From an uncultured Sunxiuqinia sp. (GTDB taxonomy: Bacteria; Bacteroidota; Bacteroidia; Bacteroidales; Prolixibacteraceae): a stretch of DNA of 64,000 bases. Location of the stretch: contig NZ_CANLZV010000009.1 in NCBI RefSeq assembly GCF_947495665.1, forward strand, positions 105,898 to 169,897, read 5' to 3'. Positions 46,205-54,442 of this stretch are shown piece by piece. The translations under genes and the position numbers were made by a program. Below the pieces are notes generated by a model, which was given only the letters and a program-made list of their open reading frames with translations, was not told the origin of the DNA and searched no databases. Position 1 is the first letter of the stretch; the number at the start of each line of letters is the position of its first letter.

Positions 46205-46212
46205 TACCTTTG
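46205..46212 (+). promoter_or_regulatory. -7 promoter box for the M48 protease gene
   Basis: TACCTTTG is an exact TAnnTTTG match 25 bases before the ATG at 46238. Confidence 0.5.
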
Positions 46213-46237
46213 AATGCATTTTATAAAGCAATAATTT

Positions 46238-47467
46238 ATGACACCCTTATTCTGGATCATTATTGGCATCCTGATTTTTGATTTCGTCCTGGAACGTTGG
46301 TTGGATTACCTCAATACCACCCGTTGGAGTACTCAATTGCCCGACGAAGTAAAAGGAATTTACGATGAAGAAAAATACCGGAAGCAACAGGCTTATTCAA
46401 GAACCAATCATCGGTTTGGCATGCTAACCAGTTCTTTCAGCTTTGTGTTGCTGATGTTGATGTTCTTTTTCGAAGGGTTTGCCATTGTCAACAACTGGGC
46501 GCTATCGGTTTCCTCCAACCCCATTTGGGCAGCCCTCTTGTTCTTCGGAATCCTGATGCTAGGCTCCGACCTGCTTACCACTCCTTTCGACTGGTACAGC
46601 ACGTTTGTGATTGAAGAAAAATACGGGTTCAACAAAACAACCGTGAAAACCTACCTGCTCGACAAACTGAAAGGCTGGCTGCTAGGCGCGCTCATTGGAG
46701 GCGGCTTGCTGGCGCTTATTATTTTCATTTACCTGAAAACCGGCGAGTGGTTCTGGGTGTATGTGTGGCTGGTAGTGAGTGGTTTTTCGGTTTTTATGGC
46801 CATGTTCTACTCTTCGCTTATTGTGCCGCTTTTCAACAAGCAAACGCCCCTGGAAGATGGGGAACTAAAACAAGCCATTGAAGATTTCGCCCGTAAGGTG
46901 GGCTTCAAGCTGGATAATATTTACGTGATTGATGGCAGCAAACGATCGACCAAGGCCAATGCCTATTTTTCCGGATTAGGACCCAAAAAGCGGATTGTTC
47001 TTTACGACACCCTGATCAAAGACATGGAAATACCAGAGTTGGTAGCCGTTCTGGCTCATGAAATTGGGCATTACAAAAAGAAACATATTATCTGGAGCTT
47101 GCTGATTGGTCTGCTTCAAACCGGCTTGATGCTGTTCATCTTTTCATTGCTGATTGACAGCCCGGCACTATCGGCGGCTTTAGGGGTGGCCAAACCCAGT
47201 TTCCACATCGGGCTCATTGCTTTTGGCATTTTATACTCCCCTTTGTCGTCAATCATGGGCGTTGGGATGAATCATTTATCGCGTAAGAATGAGTACGAAG
47301 CCGACGACTTTGCCGCTCAAAACTACAGCGGTGAACCACTGGCTTCAGCCTTGAAAAAACTATCGGTCAAAAACCTGAGCAACCTGCGTCCCCACCCGGC
47401 TTATGTTTTTGTCCATTATTCGCACCCGCCACTCTTGCAACGCCTGAAGGCCCTGCGTGGAAAGTGA
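46238..47467 (+). CDS. M48-family zinc metallopeptidase, Ste24/CAAX protease 1-like
   Basis: The protein has 409 residues with about seven membrane helices. The zinc site is HEIGH (His274, Glu275, His278) with the third ligand Glu352 in NEYEADDFA. The N-terminal M48_N segment (DEVKGIYDEEKYRKQQAY) identifies the Ste24/FACE-1 branch rather than HtpX. Bacteria lack CAAX prenylation, so the role is probably membrane-protein quality control. The preceding intergenic region carries a good promoter box. It is followed by simple-sequence DNA and a four-helix-bundle gene. Confidence 0.92.
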   Translation: MTPLFWIIIGILIFDFVLERWLDYLNTTRWSTQLPDEVKGIYDEEKYRKQQAYSRTNHRFGMLTSSFSFVLLMLMFFFEGFAIVNNWALSVSSNPIWAALLFFGILMLGSDLLTTPFDWYSTFVIEEKYGFNKTTVKTYLLDKLKGWLLGALIGGGLLALIIFIYLKTGEWFWVYVWLVVSGFSVFMAMFYSSLIVPLFNKQTPLEDGELKQAIEDFARKVGFKLDNIYVIDGSKRSTKANAYFSGLGPKKRIVLYDTLIKDMEIPELVAVLAHEIGHYKKKHIIWSLLIGLLQTGLMLFIFSLLIDSPALSAALGVAKPSFHIGLIAFGILYSPLSSIMGVGMNHLSRKNEYEADDFAAQNYSGEPLASALKKLSVKNLSNLRPHPAYVFVHYSHPPLLQRLKALRGK

Positions 47468-47492
47468 TAAGAGAGGGTGAGCAAGGAAGGAA

Positions 47493-47529
47493 GAGAGAGA
47501 GAGAGAGAGAGTGTGTGTGTGTATGTGTG
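47493..47529. repeat. Dinucleotide microsatellite (GA)9(GT)6
   Basis: Nine GA units (47493-47510) run directly into six GT units (47511-47522) and an imperfect GT tail. It lies between the M48 stop and the four-helix-bundle start. Confidence 0.9.
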
Positions 47530-47570
47530 ATACGAAATATAAAAGACTGCAACCATTGAATGATAAAACT

Positions 47571-47945
47571 ATGGAACGAATAAAAACACATCGAGACTTG
47601 AAAGTTTATACAAAATCTTTCGAAGCAGCCATGAGAATTTTTGTTTTATCCAAGTCTTTTCCAAAAGAGGAAGCCTATTCACTTACTGATCAAATTCGCA
47701 GATCATCGCGTTCGGTGTCCAGCAATATTTCGGAAGCTTTTCGCAGAAGAAAATACCCAAAGTCATTTACCAACAAATTAAATGAAAGTGAAGCGGAAGC
47801 AGCAGAAACTCAAAATTGGCTTGATTTTGCAGTAGCATGCAGCTATATTTCTCAGGATGACCATGAAACCTTAAATCAAGAATACGAAAACATTATTGGA
47901 ATGCTAGTCAACATGCAGCGTCACCCCGACAAATGGAGCATCTGA
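47571..47945 (+). CDS. Four-helix-bundle protein (S23/IVP, Avd-like)
   Basis: The protein has 124 residues from ATG 47571 (MERIKTHRDLKVYTKSFE). A GTG-initiated extension would begin within the microsatellite and is rejected. The signature is RDLKVYTKSFEAAMRIF, SLTDQIRRSSRSVSSNISEAF and ESEAEAAETQNWLDFA. The family was first seen encoded in insertions of spirochaete 23S rRNA genes and occurs widely as solitary copies in Bacteroidota; Avd of diversity-generating retroelements shares the fold. No rRNA or reverse transcriptase is here. The gene is embedded in simple-sequence DNA on both sides, as if it moved as a cassette. Confidence 0.85.
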   Translation: MERIKTHRDLKVYTKSFEAAMRIFVLSKSFPKEEAYSLTDQIRRSSRSVSSNISEAFRRRKYPKSFTNKLNESEAEAAETQNWLDFAVACSYISQDDHETLNQEYENIIGMLVNMQRHPDKWSI

Positions 47946-47970
47946 GACTAATCTCATATTCTCAAAAGCT

Positions 47971-48000
47971 CACAGTCGCAGTCGCACTCACACTCGCACT
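47971..48000. repeat. Imperfect hexamer repeats after the four-helix-bundle gene
   Basis: Runs of CAGTCG, CACTCA and CACTCG follow one another. Read on the minus strand they are GA/GT-rich, like the microsatellite on the other side of the gene. Confidence 0.65.
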
Positions 48001-48031
48001 TTCTCTAAATGAAAACAGGAACTAAAAGGAA

Positions 48032-49288
48032 ATGAAAGCAGAAATTATTACCATAGGAGATGAAATCTTAATTGGTCAGGTGGTTGACACCAACTCAGCC
48101 TGGATGGGCGAACAGCTCAACCTGCACGGCATTGAGGTTTTTCAAATTACGTCGGTGCACGACAAGCACGACCACATTATGGAAGCGCTGGCCAATGCCG
48201 AAAAGCATGCCGATCTGGTGCTGATTACCGGGGGGCTTGGCCCCACCAAAGACGACATTACCAAAAAAGTGCTGTGCGATTATTTCGATTCTCAGCTGGT
48301 GCTGGATGAGTCAGTGCTGCAGCGCGTAACCGAACGTCTGACCAAACGCAATGTGGCTATGAACCAGTTGAACAAGGATCAGGCGCTGGTACCTGACAAA
48401 TGCACGGTGCTCACCAATTCCACAGGAACAGCTCCGGGAATGTGGTTCGAAAAAAACGACACCATTTTTGTTTCCATGCCCGGCGTACCTTTCGAAATGA
48501 AAAGCATCATGAGTGAAGAGGTGCTTCCACGATTGGCGTCCAACGGCAAAGCAAAATCAATTTATCATCAAACGGTATTGGTTTACGGCATCCCCGAGTC
48601 CATGCTGGCCGAAAAAATTGAACACTGGGAAGAAGCCCTTCCGGATTTTATCAAACTGGCCTACCTGCCCAGCCAGCTTATGATTCGCCTTCGCCTCAGC
48701 GCCTATGGCAATCAAATGGAGCAAATGCAAACAGAAGTTCATCGGCAAATCGACCTGCTGAAACTGCTCATTCCAGAGAACATATTTGGGTACAATGGCG
48801 ATACCCTGGCAGGCGTAACCGGCCAGCTGCTTGCCCGTTTGGGAGCAACGCTGAGCATTGCCGAAAGCTGCACCGGAGGTAATATTGCCCATTTGTTTAC
48901 CTCCAACCCAGGCAGTTCAGCCTACCTGAAAGGTGGAATTGTCGCTTATTCCAACGAGGTGAAAACCGCCGTTTTGGGGGTGAAACCACAAACGCTGGAA
49001 GCGCATGGAGCCGTGAGCCAGGAAGTAGCACTTGAAATGGCTCAAGGAGTGCAGCAAGTGCTCCAAACCGACTATGCCATCGCCACCACAGGCATTGCCG
49101 GCCCCGATGGTGGTACGCCCGACAAGCCGGTGGGCACCGTATGGATTGCAGTTATTAGCAAACATAACATCAAACTGGAACGTTATACTTTTGCACACAA
49201 CCGCGAACGAAATATTTTGCGATCGTCGCAGGCAGCCATTAACTTGTTGCGCCAACTTATTTTGACGGAGCAACCAAGTTTGGCATGA
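48032..49288 (+). CDS. cinA: CinA-family protein (competence/damage-inducible, NMN deamidase-type)
   Basis: The protein has 418 residues. The N-terminal molybdopterin-binding-like domain (1-165) has ITIGDEILIGQVVDTNSAW and LITGGLGPTKDDIT. The C-terminal PncC-like domain (about 255-415) has SIAESCTGGNIAHLFTSNPGSS and GIAGPDGGTPDKPVGTVW. Related fused proteins combine ADP-ribose pyrophosphatase with NMN deamidase activity, recycling NMN in pyridine-nucleotide metabolism. Both domains look complete. It is a single gene on plus. Confidence 0.93.
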   Translation: MKAEIITIGDEILIGQVVDTNSAWMGEQLNLHGIEVFQITSVHDKHDHIMEALANAEKHADLVLITGGLGPTKDDITKKVLCDYFDSQLVLDESVLQRVTERLTKRNVAMNQLNKDQALVPDKCTVLTNSTGTAPGMWFEKNDTIFVSMPGVPFEMKSIMSEEVLPRLASNGKAKSIYHQTVLVYGIPESMLAEKIEHWEEALPDFIKLAYLPSQLMIRLRLSAYGNQMEQMQTEVHRQIDLLKLLIPENIFGYNGDTLAGVTGQLLARLGATLSIAESCTGGNIAHLFTSNPGSSAYLKGGIVAYSNEVKTAVLGVKPQTLEAHGAVSQEVALEMAQGVQQVLQTDYAIATTGIAGPDGGTPDKPVGTVWIAVISKHNIKLERYTFAHNRERNILRSSQAAINLLRQLILTEQPSLA

Positions 49289-49466
49289 TTATTTCTTGAA
49301 AAATCAGCTTTGCGCTAAAATAAATTACGAGCGCTATTAAGTATATGTAACAGGTGAATAATTCATTCAACTGAAACGTTCTTAAATCGATCAGCGAACC
49401 AATACGCCAAATTAACCCAAGCGTATAGGAGGCTAAACGTTAGTACAATTAAAAAAAACAATAAAA

Positions 49467-51941
49467 ATGAAAAAAGTAATTCTGACCGTATCGGTGATTA
49501 TAATTCTGCTTCTGGCAGCAATTATCATTGTTCCAATCGCTTTTAAAGGTCCTTTGCTGCAAAAAGTAAAAACTACCATCAACAACCAGGTGAATGCCAA
49601 GGTGGAGTTCGAAGACTTCAACCTGAGTCTGTGGCGAAGTTTTCCCAATGTCTTGATTGAGCTGGAAGGCCTGACGGTTGTTGGAACCGGCGATTTTGCC
49701 CAGGACACATTGGTAAGCATGCAATCACTGGCAACAGATATTTCCTTAAGTGATTTGTTCAAAGGCGAAGATTTCACCATTCAAAGTCTGCGTTTAAAAG
49801 AAGCGCAGGTCAACCTGCTGGCCAGCCAAGCCGGACAGGTGAACTGGGACATTGTTAAGGCCAGCGATCAGGTAGAAACGGTTGAAGAATCGGGCGAAGG
49901 CATGGCCATTTCGCTGCAGGACATCGAAGTGCGCGACTTAAGCCTGATTTACAAAGACGAAGCCTCGGCCATGGTGGTGGCCCTGATGCATGCCAACCTG
50001 GATGCCAGCGGACGCATGGAAGGAACAATTACCCACTTTGACCTGGATGCAGAAGTTGGCGAGTTTAAATTTGAATACGACTCCACCGAGTACCTGAGCA
50101 ACACCGTTTTGAAAGTTAAAAGTCAGCTGATGGCCGACTACGATAAAATGAACTTTGAATTCGGGGAATCCACCCTTCATCTGAATGAGTTGCCCCTTGA
50201 CCTGAGCGGACGCTTTGAAATGCCTTCGGACAGCATGTACTTCGATCTGAAGTTTAAGCAACCCCAAAGTGATTTTACGACCTTGCTGGCCATGGTGCCA
50301 CAGAGCTACCAGAGTTATCTGGAAGATATTAAAACCACCGGAGAAGCTGGTTTTGAAGGAATGGTGAAAGGCTGGTACTACGAAGATGACATGCCCGAAA
50401 TTGACCTGCGCTTATTGGTTAAAAACGCAAGCCTGAACTATGCAGGTTCACCTGAAAAGATTGAGCAAATCTCGATGGATGGACACATCAGCAAGCCTCA
50501 GGGTGACTTTGATCTGCTGACGGTGAACGTTTCCAAAGCTCATGCGCAAATTCGCGAAAATCCGATTGACGCCCGCCTTATCATTACCACGCCCATGAGC
50601 GACCCTCAGTTTGATGCTTACTTCAACGGAAAAATCGATTTCACCCGCTTGGCTGAGATTATTCCGATGGACAGCATGGAATTGAAAGGAGTTATGGATG
50701 GTAACCTTGCCGTCAAAGGACGGATGTCAGCCATTGAAAAAGAAGATTATCAGAAAATATCATCTTCCGGTGCTGTCAACTTTAAAGATTTTAGCATTAA
50801 AACCCCCCAAATTAATCAAACCGTTGAAATTAGTTCGGGCTCTTTAAAAGTGGACAACACGGCAATTACCCTTAGTTCGCTGAACGCCAAAACCGGGCAA
50901 AGTGACTTTCAGCTCAAAGGAAAACTGTCGAACTACCTGCAATACTTCCTGATGGACAAAACCTTGAAAGGTGATTTCACGCTGAGTTCAAATTACCTGA
51001 ACTTTAACGAGCTGGCAAACCTGATGGCAGAGGATACGGTAACAACAACAGCTGTAACAGACAGCGTTATTGCTTTCCAGGTTCCGGCTAACCTCGATTT
51101 GGCCTTCAACTCCAACATCAAGCGGGCTACTTTTGATAAAATGGACATTCAAAACATCGTTGGGTCGATTGTGGTGAAAGACCGGATGCTGGTTTTGAAA
51201 CAGCTGAATATGGACATGTTGCAAGGTAAAATGACCGTAGATGGCTCCTACAAAAGTAACGATGCCAACCAACCTTTCTTCGACTTTAATATGAATATCA
51301 GCGCCATTAAAATTCCGGCGGCTTATCAGTCGTTTGGCCTGATGCAGCAGTATATTCCCATTGCGGCACGCAGCCAGGGAGACATTTCAACCCAAATAAA
51401 ATTCAACGGACAGCTCAATGAAAAGCTTGAAATTATTACGTCAAGTCTGGACGGAGATGGACTTTTCAACACACAAAACCTGCAAATCGTTGATTCCCCC
51501 ACCTTCGATCAAATCAAGAATTTTATTAAAAAGGAAAAGCTAAAAAATGTTAAGGTTGATGATTTCACCGCCCACTTTAGCCTGAATAAGGGCAATGTGG
51601 AAATGAAGCCATTTAAAACCAAAATTGCCGACCAGGATGTAGACATTCACGGTAAACTTTCAGTAACAAAGGTGCTCGACCTGAAGATGGACTTTAAGGT
51701 AAACCGCGATGATTTGAGCGGGGATATTGACAATGCTCTGGGCTTTTTGCCAGGCTCGAAAAACATCACCCTCATTCCGATTACGGTAAACATTGCCGGC
51801 GATTTAACCCAACCCAAAGTATCGCTGGATTTAAGCCAGGCCAAAAAGGAAATTCAGGAAGAAGTAAAAAAGTCAACCAAAAAAGAACTGGATAAATCGG
51901 TTGAAAAAATAGGAAACCAATTAAAGAAGTTATTTAACTAA
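49467..51941 (+). CDS. AsmA-family envelope protein
   Basis: The protein has 824 residues with an N-terminal membrane anchor (about 4-24). The AsmA start is clear: VEFEDFNLSLWRSFPNVLIELEGLTVVG, with a long repetitive beta-rich region after it (YRBG-like groove segments) and the C-terminal AsmA_2 part (FLPGSKNITLIPITVNIAGDL), ending in a lysine-rich helix. AsmA-like proteins form hydrophobic bridges thought to carry phospholipids between the membranes. Length is typical for Bacteroidota versions. It is monocistronic with a strong terminator. Confidence 0.88.
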   Translation: MKKVILTVSVIIILLLAAIIIVPIAFKGPLLQKVKTTINNQVNAKVEFEDFNLSLWRSFPNVLIELEGLTVVGTGDFAQDTLVSMQSLATDISLSDLFKGEDFTIQSLRLKEAQVNLLASQAGQVNWDIVKASDQVETVEESGEGMAISLQDIEVRDLSLIYKDEASAMVVALMHANLDASGRMEGTITHFDLDAEVGEFKFEYDSTEYLSNTVLKVKSQLMADYDKMNFEFGESTLHLNELPLDLSGRFEMPSDSMYFDLKFKQPQSDFTTLLAMVPQSYQSYLEDIKTTGEAGFEGMVKGWYYEDDMPEIDLRLLVKNASLNYAGSPEKIEQISMDGHISKPQGDFDLLTVNVSKAHAQIRENPIDARLIITTPMSDPQFDAYFNGKIDFTRLAEIIPMDSMELKGVMDGNLAVKGRMSAIEKEDYQKISSSGAVNFKDFSIKTPQINQTVEISSGSLKVDNTAITLSSLNAKTGQSDFQLKGKLSNYLQYFLMDKTLKGDFTLSSNYLNFNELANLMAEDTVTTTAVTDSVIAFQVPANLDLAFNSNIKRATFDKMDIQNIVGSIVVKDRMLVLKQLNMDMLQGKMTVDGSYKSNDANQPFFDFNMNISAIKIPAAYQSFGLMQQYIPIAARSQGDISTQIKFNGQLNEKLEIITSSLDGDGLFNTQNLQIVDSPTFDQIKNFIKKEKLKNVKVDDFTAHFSLNKGNVEMKPFKTKIADQDVDIHGKLSVTKVLDLKMDFKVNRDDLSGDIDNALGFLPGSKNITLIPITVNIAGDLTQPKVSLDLSQAKKEIQEEVKKSTKKELDKSVEKIGNQLKKLFN

Positions 51942-51955
51942 CTCAGGCTGTTGCC

Positions 51956-52001
51956 AAGTCTCTTAAAGCCTATTCGAAGATAGGCTTTAAGAGACTTTTT
52001 T
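51956..52001 (+). terminator. Strong terminator after the AsmA-like gene
   Basis: A perfect 18-bp stem (51956-51973 with 51980-51997) with a 6-base loop is followed by T residues. Confidence 0.88.
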
Positions 52002-52023
52002 AAATCAATAAACCAAACTAACC

Positions 52024-53052
52024 ATGAAAAAAACAATTCTCCTGCTGCCACTGGCAGCAATGCTGGCCTGCGGGCAAGTGCCGAAAGATTCCAGCGCCCC
52101 CTTAAGCTCAGGCAATCCGATAGCCGAAGGCTGGTATGCCGACCCCGAAGTCGCGATTTTAAACAATCAGTACTGGATTTTTCCAACTTATTCGGCCAAA
52201 TATGAAGAACAGGTTTTTCTCGACGCTTTTTCTTCAGATGATCTGGTTAACTGGACCAAGCACGAACACGTGATTGACACCGGAATTGTAAGCTGGGTGC
52301 ACAAAGCCATGTGGGCCCCATCCATTATTGAAAAGGACAACAAGTATTACTTGTTTTTTGCCGGGAATGACATTCAAAATGAATCCGGCCCCTTGTACGA
52401 TGCCAAGCTGGGTGACAAAAACAAGCAGGGCGGAATTGGTGTTTGCGTGGCTGATAAGCCCGAGGGCCCCTACTCCGATTTGCTGGGAAAACCACTGATT
52501 CAGGAGTTTTACAACGGCGCCCAACCCATCGATCAATTTGTATTTAAAGCCTTGGATGGCAAGTACTACCTGGTTTATGGCGGCTGGGGCCATTGCAACA
52601 TCGCACAAGTCAGCGATGACTTCACCCAACTCATTCCTTTTGAAAATGGTGAAATGGTTCGGGAAATTACGCCGGAAGGCTATGTGGAAGGCCCAACCTT
52701 CTTTATTCGCAACGGTCAGTATTATTTCATGTGGTCGGAAGGTGGCTGGGGCAATTCCACCTATAAAGTGGCTTATGCCATTGCCGAAAGTCCGTTTGGC
52801 CCTTTCAAGCGCATGGCCACGGTCTTGGAGCAAGATCCGGATATTGCCACCGGAGCCGGTCACCATTCGGTTCTGAATATTCCCGGAACCGATGACTGGT
52901 ACATCATTTATCATCGTCGGCCAATTCCGAACCAGGACCGCGACCATCGGGTGATTTGTATCGACCGCATGTACTTCAACGAAGATGGAACCATTCAACC
53001 CGTGAAAATGACTTTTGAAGGCGTCAGACAACGTACACTCCCTTCGAGCTAA
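52024..53052 (+). CDS. GH43-family glycoside hydrolase lipoprotein
   Basis: The protein has 342 residues with lipobox AMLAC (Cys16). It is a single five-bladed propeller with the GH43 catalytic trio: base Asp40 in GWYADPEV, pKa-modulating Asp170 in PIDQFVF, and acid Glu222 in YVEGPTFF. SPFGPFKR and GHHSVLN are also typical. The family acts mainly on arabinofuranose or xylose side chains, and a few members act on galactose. The subfamily is not assigned. It stands alone, not in a SusCD locus, so the polymer attacked is unclear. Confidence 0.88.
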   Translation: MKKTILLLPLAAMLACGQVPKDSSAPLSSGNPIAEGWYADPEVAILNNQYWIFPTYSAKYEEQVFLDAFSSDDLVNWTKHEHVIDTGIVSWVHKAMWAPSIIEKDNKYYLFFAGNDIQNESGPLYDAKLGDKNKQGGIGVCVADKPEGPYSDLLGKPLIQEFYNGAQPIDQFVFKALDGKYYLVYGGWGHCNIAQVSDDFTQLIPFENGEMVREITPEGYVEGPTFFIRNGQYYFMWSEGGWGNSTYKVAYAIAESPFGPFKRMATVLEQDPDIATGAGHHSVLNIPGTDDWYIIYHRRPIPNQDRDHRVICIDRMYFNEDGTIQPVKMTFEGVRQRTLPSS

Positions 53053-53067
53053 CAAATAGGTAACACT

Positions 53068-53115
53068 GCATTTCAACAGGAACTGGCAAAAGAACAGCCT
53101 GTTGAAATGCGTTTT
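53068..53115 (+). terminator. Terminator after the GH43 gene
   Basis: GCATTTCAACAGG (53068-53080) pairs perfectly with CCTGTTGAAATGC (53098-53110), followed by a short GTTTTC tail. Confidence 0.65.
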
Positions 53116-53154
53116 CGCTCTCCTCCCCCGTTCTTCCGTACAAAACTTTTGGAG

Positions 53155-53188
53155 TTTGTTCTTCTTTAAACTTGTTTTCGTAGCTTTG
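53155..53188 (+). promoter_or_regulatory. Two-part promoter of the corA leader
   Basis: TTTG (53155-53158) and TAGCTTTG (53181-53188), spaced by 22 bases, match the Bacteroidota -33/-7 consensus. The predicted start of transcription is about 53195, so the RNA would carry a leader of about 110 bases before corA. Confidence 0.6.
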
Positions 53189-53211
53189 CAACGCAATAAA
53201 AAAACAATCTC

Positions 53212-53262
53212 ATGGACGAAGACCCTGGTCATCAGAAAAACGAATTATTAACCTCGTTGTAG
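53212..53262 (+). CDS. Putative 16-residue leader peptide upstream of corA
   Basis: ATG at 53212 opens MDEDPGHQKNELLTSL and stops at TAG 53260-53262. Its N-terminus is a run of acidic residues with a proline. That is the composition known to destabilise translating ribosomes at low magnesium, as in the E. coli MgtL leader. It lies between a good promoter and corA, and its stop codon runs into the first of two AGGAGG sequences that control access to the corA ribosome-binding site. It is also in frame with corA (96 bases, 32 codons upstream). The alternative is therefore a longer CorA N-terminus split by an amber codon, though CorA relatives do not need that extension. Confidence 0.5.
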   Translation: MDEDPGHQKNELLTSL

Positions 53263-53301
53263 GAGGGCCAGCTGCCTCCTGCGCAAGAATTAAAAGGAGG
53301 C
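53261..53301 (+). promoter_or_regulatory. Alternative hairpins that can mask the corA Shine-Dalgarno
   Basis: GCCTCCT at 53274-53280 can pair with AGGAGGC at 53295-53301, which is the corA Shine-Dalgarno 6 bases before its ATG, hiding it. CCTCCT can instead pair with AGGAGG at 53261-53266, next to the leader stop, freeing it. A strong AGGAGG is itself unusual in Bacteroidota, where most genes lack one. Confidence 0.55.
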
Positions 53302-53307
53302 AAAATC

Positions 53308-54240
53308 ATGCTTAAAATCTTCAAAAGCTTTGGTGGTTACGTGCAAATCCCAAAAGCTGAAAATGGCTGCTGGATCAATGTTGTTCAGCCATCTCAAGAC
53401 GAAATCAATCGCATTCAGACCGAATTTAATGTTCCTGCTGACATCATTCAGGATATTCTTGACGTGGACGAACGACCGCGCTATGAGGTTGATGAAGATT
53501 GGTCGCTGATCATTCTGCGCATTCCGGTGGAAAGCCCGTCCAATGGCGTGCCCTATTATACCGTTCCGCTGGGCATTTTCCGAACAGAAAACTTAACCAT
53601 TACCTTGTGTTCAGCCCCCAACGAGGTGCTTCCTGTTGATAAGCCTGCGCTGTACCGGGGACAAGGCCTGTTGGTTCATGATGATTTGAATTTTGTAATC
53701 AAGCTGTTTCTGCGCTCCGGAAGCACTTACCTGCGCTACCTGAAACAAATAAACCAGCAGACCGCACTTATTGAAAATGAACTGGAAAAATCCATTCGAA
53801 ATAAAGAGCTGAATAAGCTGCTGAAGATGGAAAAATGCCTGGTCTTTTTCATTACTTCACTAAAAGCCAATGAAATAGTACTCGCTAAACTTCGCAATGC
53901 ACTGAAAAAAGACATTACGGAGTTGAACGAAGATTTGCTGGAAGATGCCATCATTGAGAACAAGCAGGCTCTGGAAATGTCGCAGATTTATTCTGATATT
54001 CAGAGCGGAATGATGGACGCATTTGCTTCGGTTATTTCCAACAACCTGAACGTGGTGATGAAACAGCTGGCTTCCATTTCCATCATCCTGATGATTCCAA
54101 CCTTGATTGCCAGTTTATACGGAATGAATGTTCCCAATCATCTGGAGGACAATCCCTGGGCCTTTTTCTTTGTCATCTTAATTTCGGCCTTCCTGGCACT
54201 GGTGGGGATTATTATCTTCCGAAAGAAAGATTTATTCTGA
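53308..54240 (+). CDS. corA: CorA-family magnesium transporter
   Basis: The protein has 310 residues. A large cytoplasmic N-domain (1-245; alpha/beta funnel with the long willow helices LIENELEKSIRNKELNKLLKM) leads to two C-terminal membrane helices (about 248-270 and 283-304). The selectivity motif is YGMNVP (Tyr271, Gly-Met-Asn 272-274). CorA pentamers admit magnesium and some cobalt or nickel. The start is set by AGGAGG 6-13 bases upstream. It is a single gene with its own promoter, a leader peptide candidate and competing hairpins, so translation control by magnesium or ribosome status is a reasonable inference. Confidence 0.93.
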   Translation: MLKIFKSFGGYVQIPKAENGCWINVVQPSQDEINRIQTEFNVPADIIQDILDVDERPRYEVDEDWSLIILRIPVESPSNGVPYYTVPLGIFRTENLTITLCSAPNEVLPVDKPALYRGQGLLVHDDLNFVIKLFLRSGSTYLRYLKQINQQTALIENELEKSIRNKELNKLLKMEKCLVFFITSLKANEIVLAKLRNALKKDITELNEDLLEDAIIENKQALEMSQIYSDIQSGMMDAFASVISNNLNVVMKQLASISIILMIPTLIASLYGMNVPNHLEDNPWAFFFVILISAFLALVGIIIFRKKDLF

Positions 54241-54356
54241 ACTCAATTGATTATCTTTCTTGGTAACGGACAAGCAAGATTTTCAGCAACTTAGCGAATA
54301 CGAAAGTTGAGCGCCTCCCTTTTCGATGCCGGGGATCATTGGTTTGCCAACTAACG

Positions 54357-54400
54357 CAAAGACCTCTGAAGGTTGAATTCAGAGGTCTTTGTATTTTTGG
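54357..54400. terminator. Bidirectional terminator between corA and the fucose regulator
   Basis: A perfect 14-bp stem (54357-54370 with 54378-54391; CAAAGACCTCTGAA) is followed by TATTTTT. The two genes converge here. Confidence 0.85.
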
Positions 54401-54442
54401 GGTAGTCGATTTTAGTCTTCCCGAAAATTCCCGGCAAGCTTG

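Noticed and set aside
47571..47945. 23S rRNA insertion or diversity-generating retroelement because of the S23/Avd-like gene
   Set aside because: No rRNA sequence, reverse transcriptase or template/variable repeat pair is present nearby.
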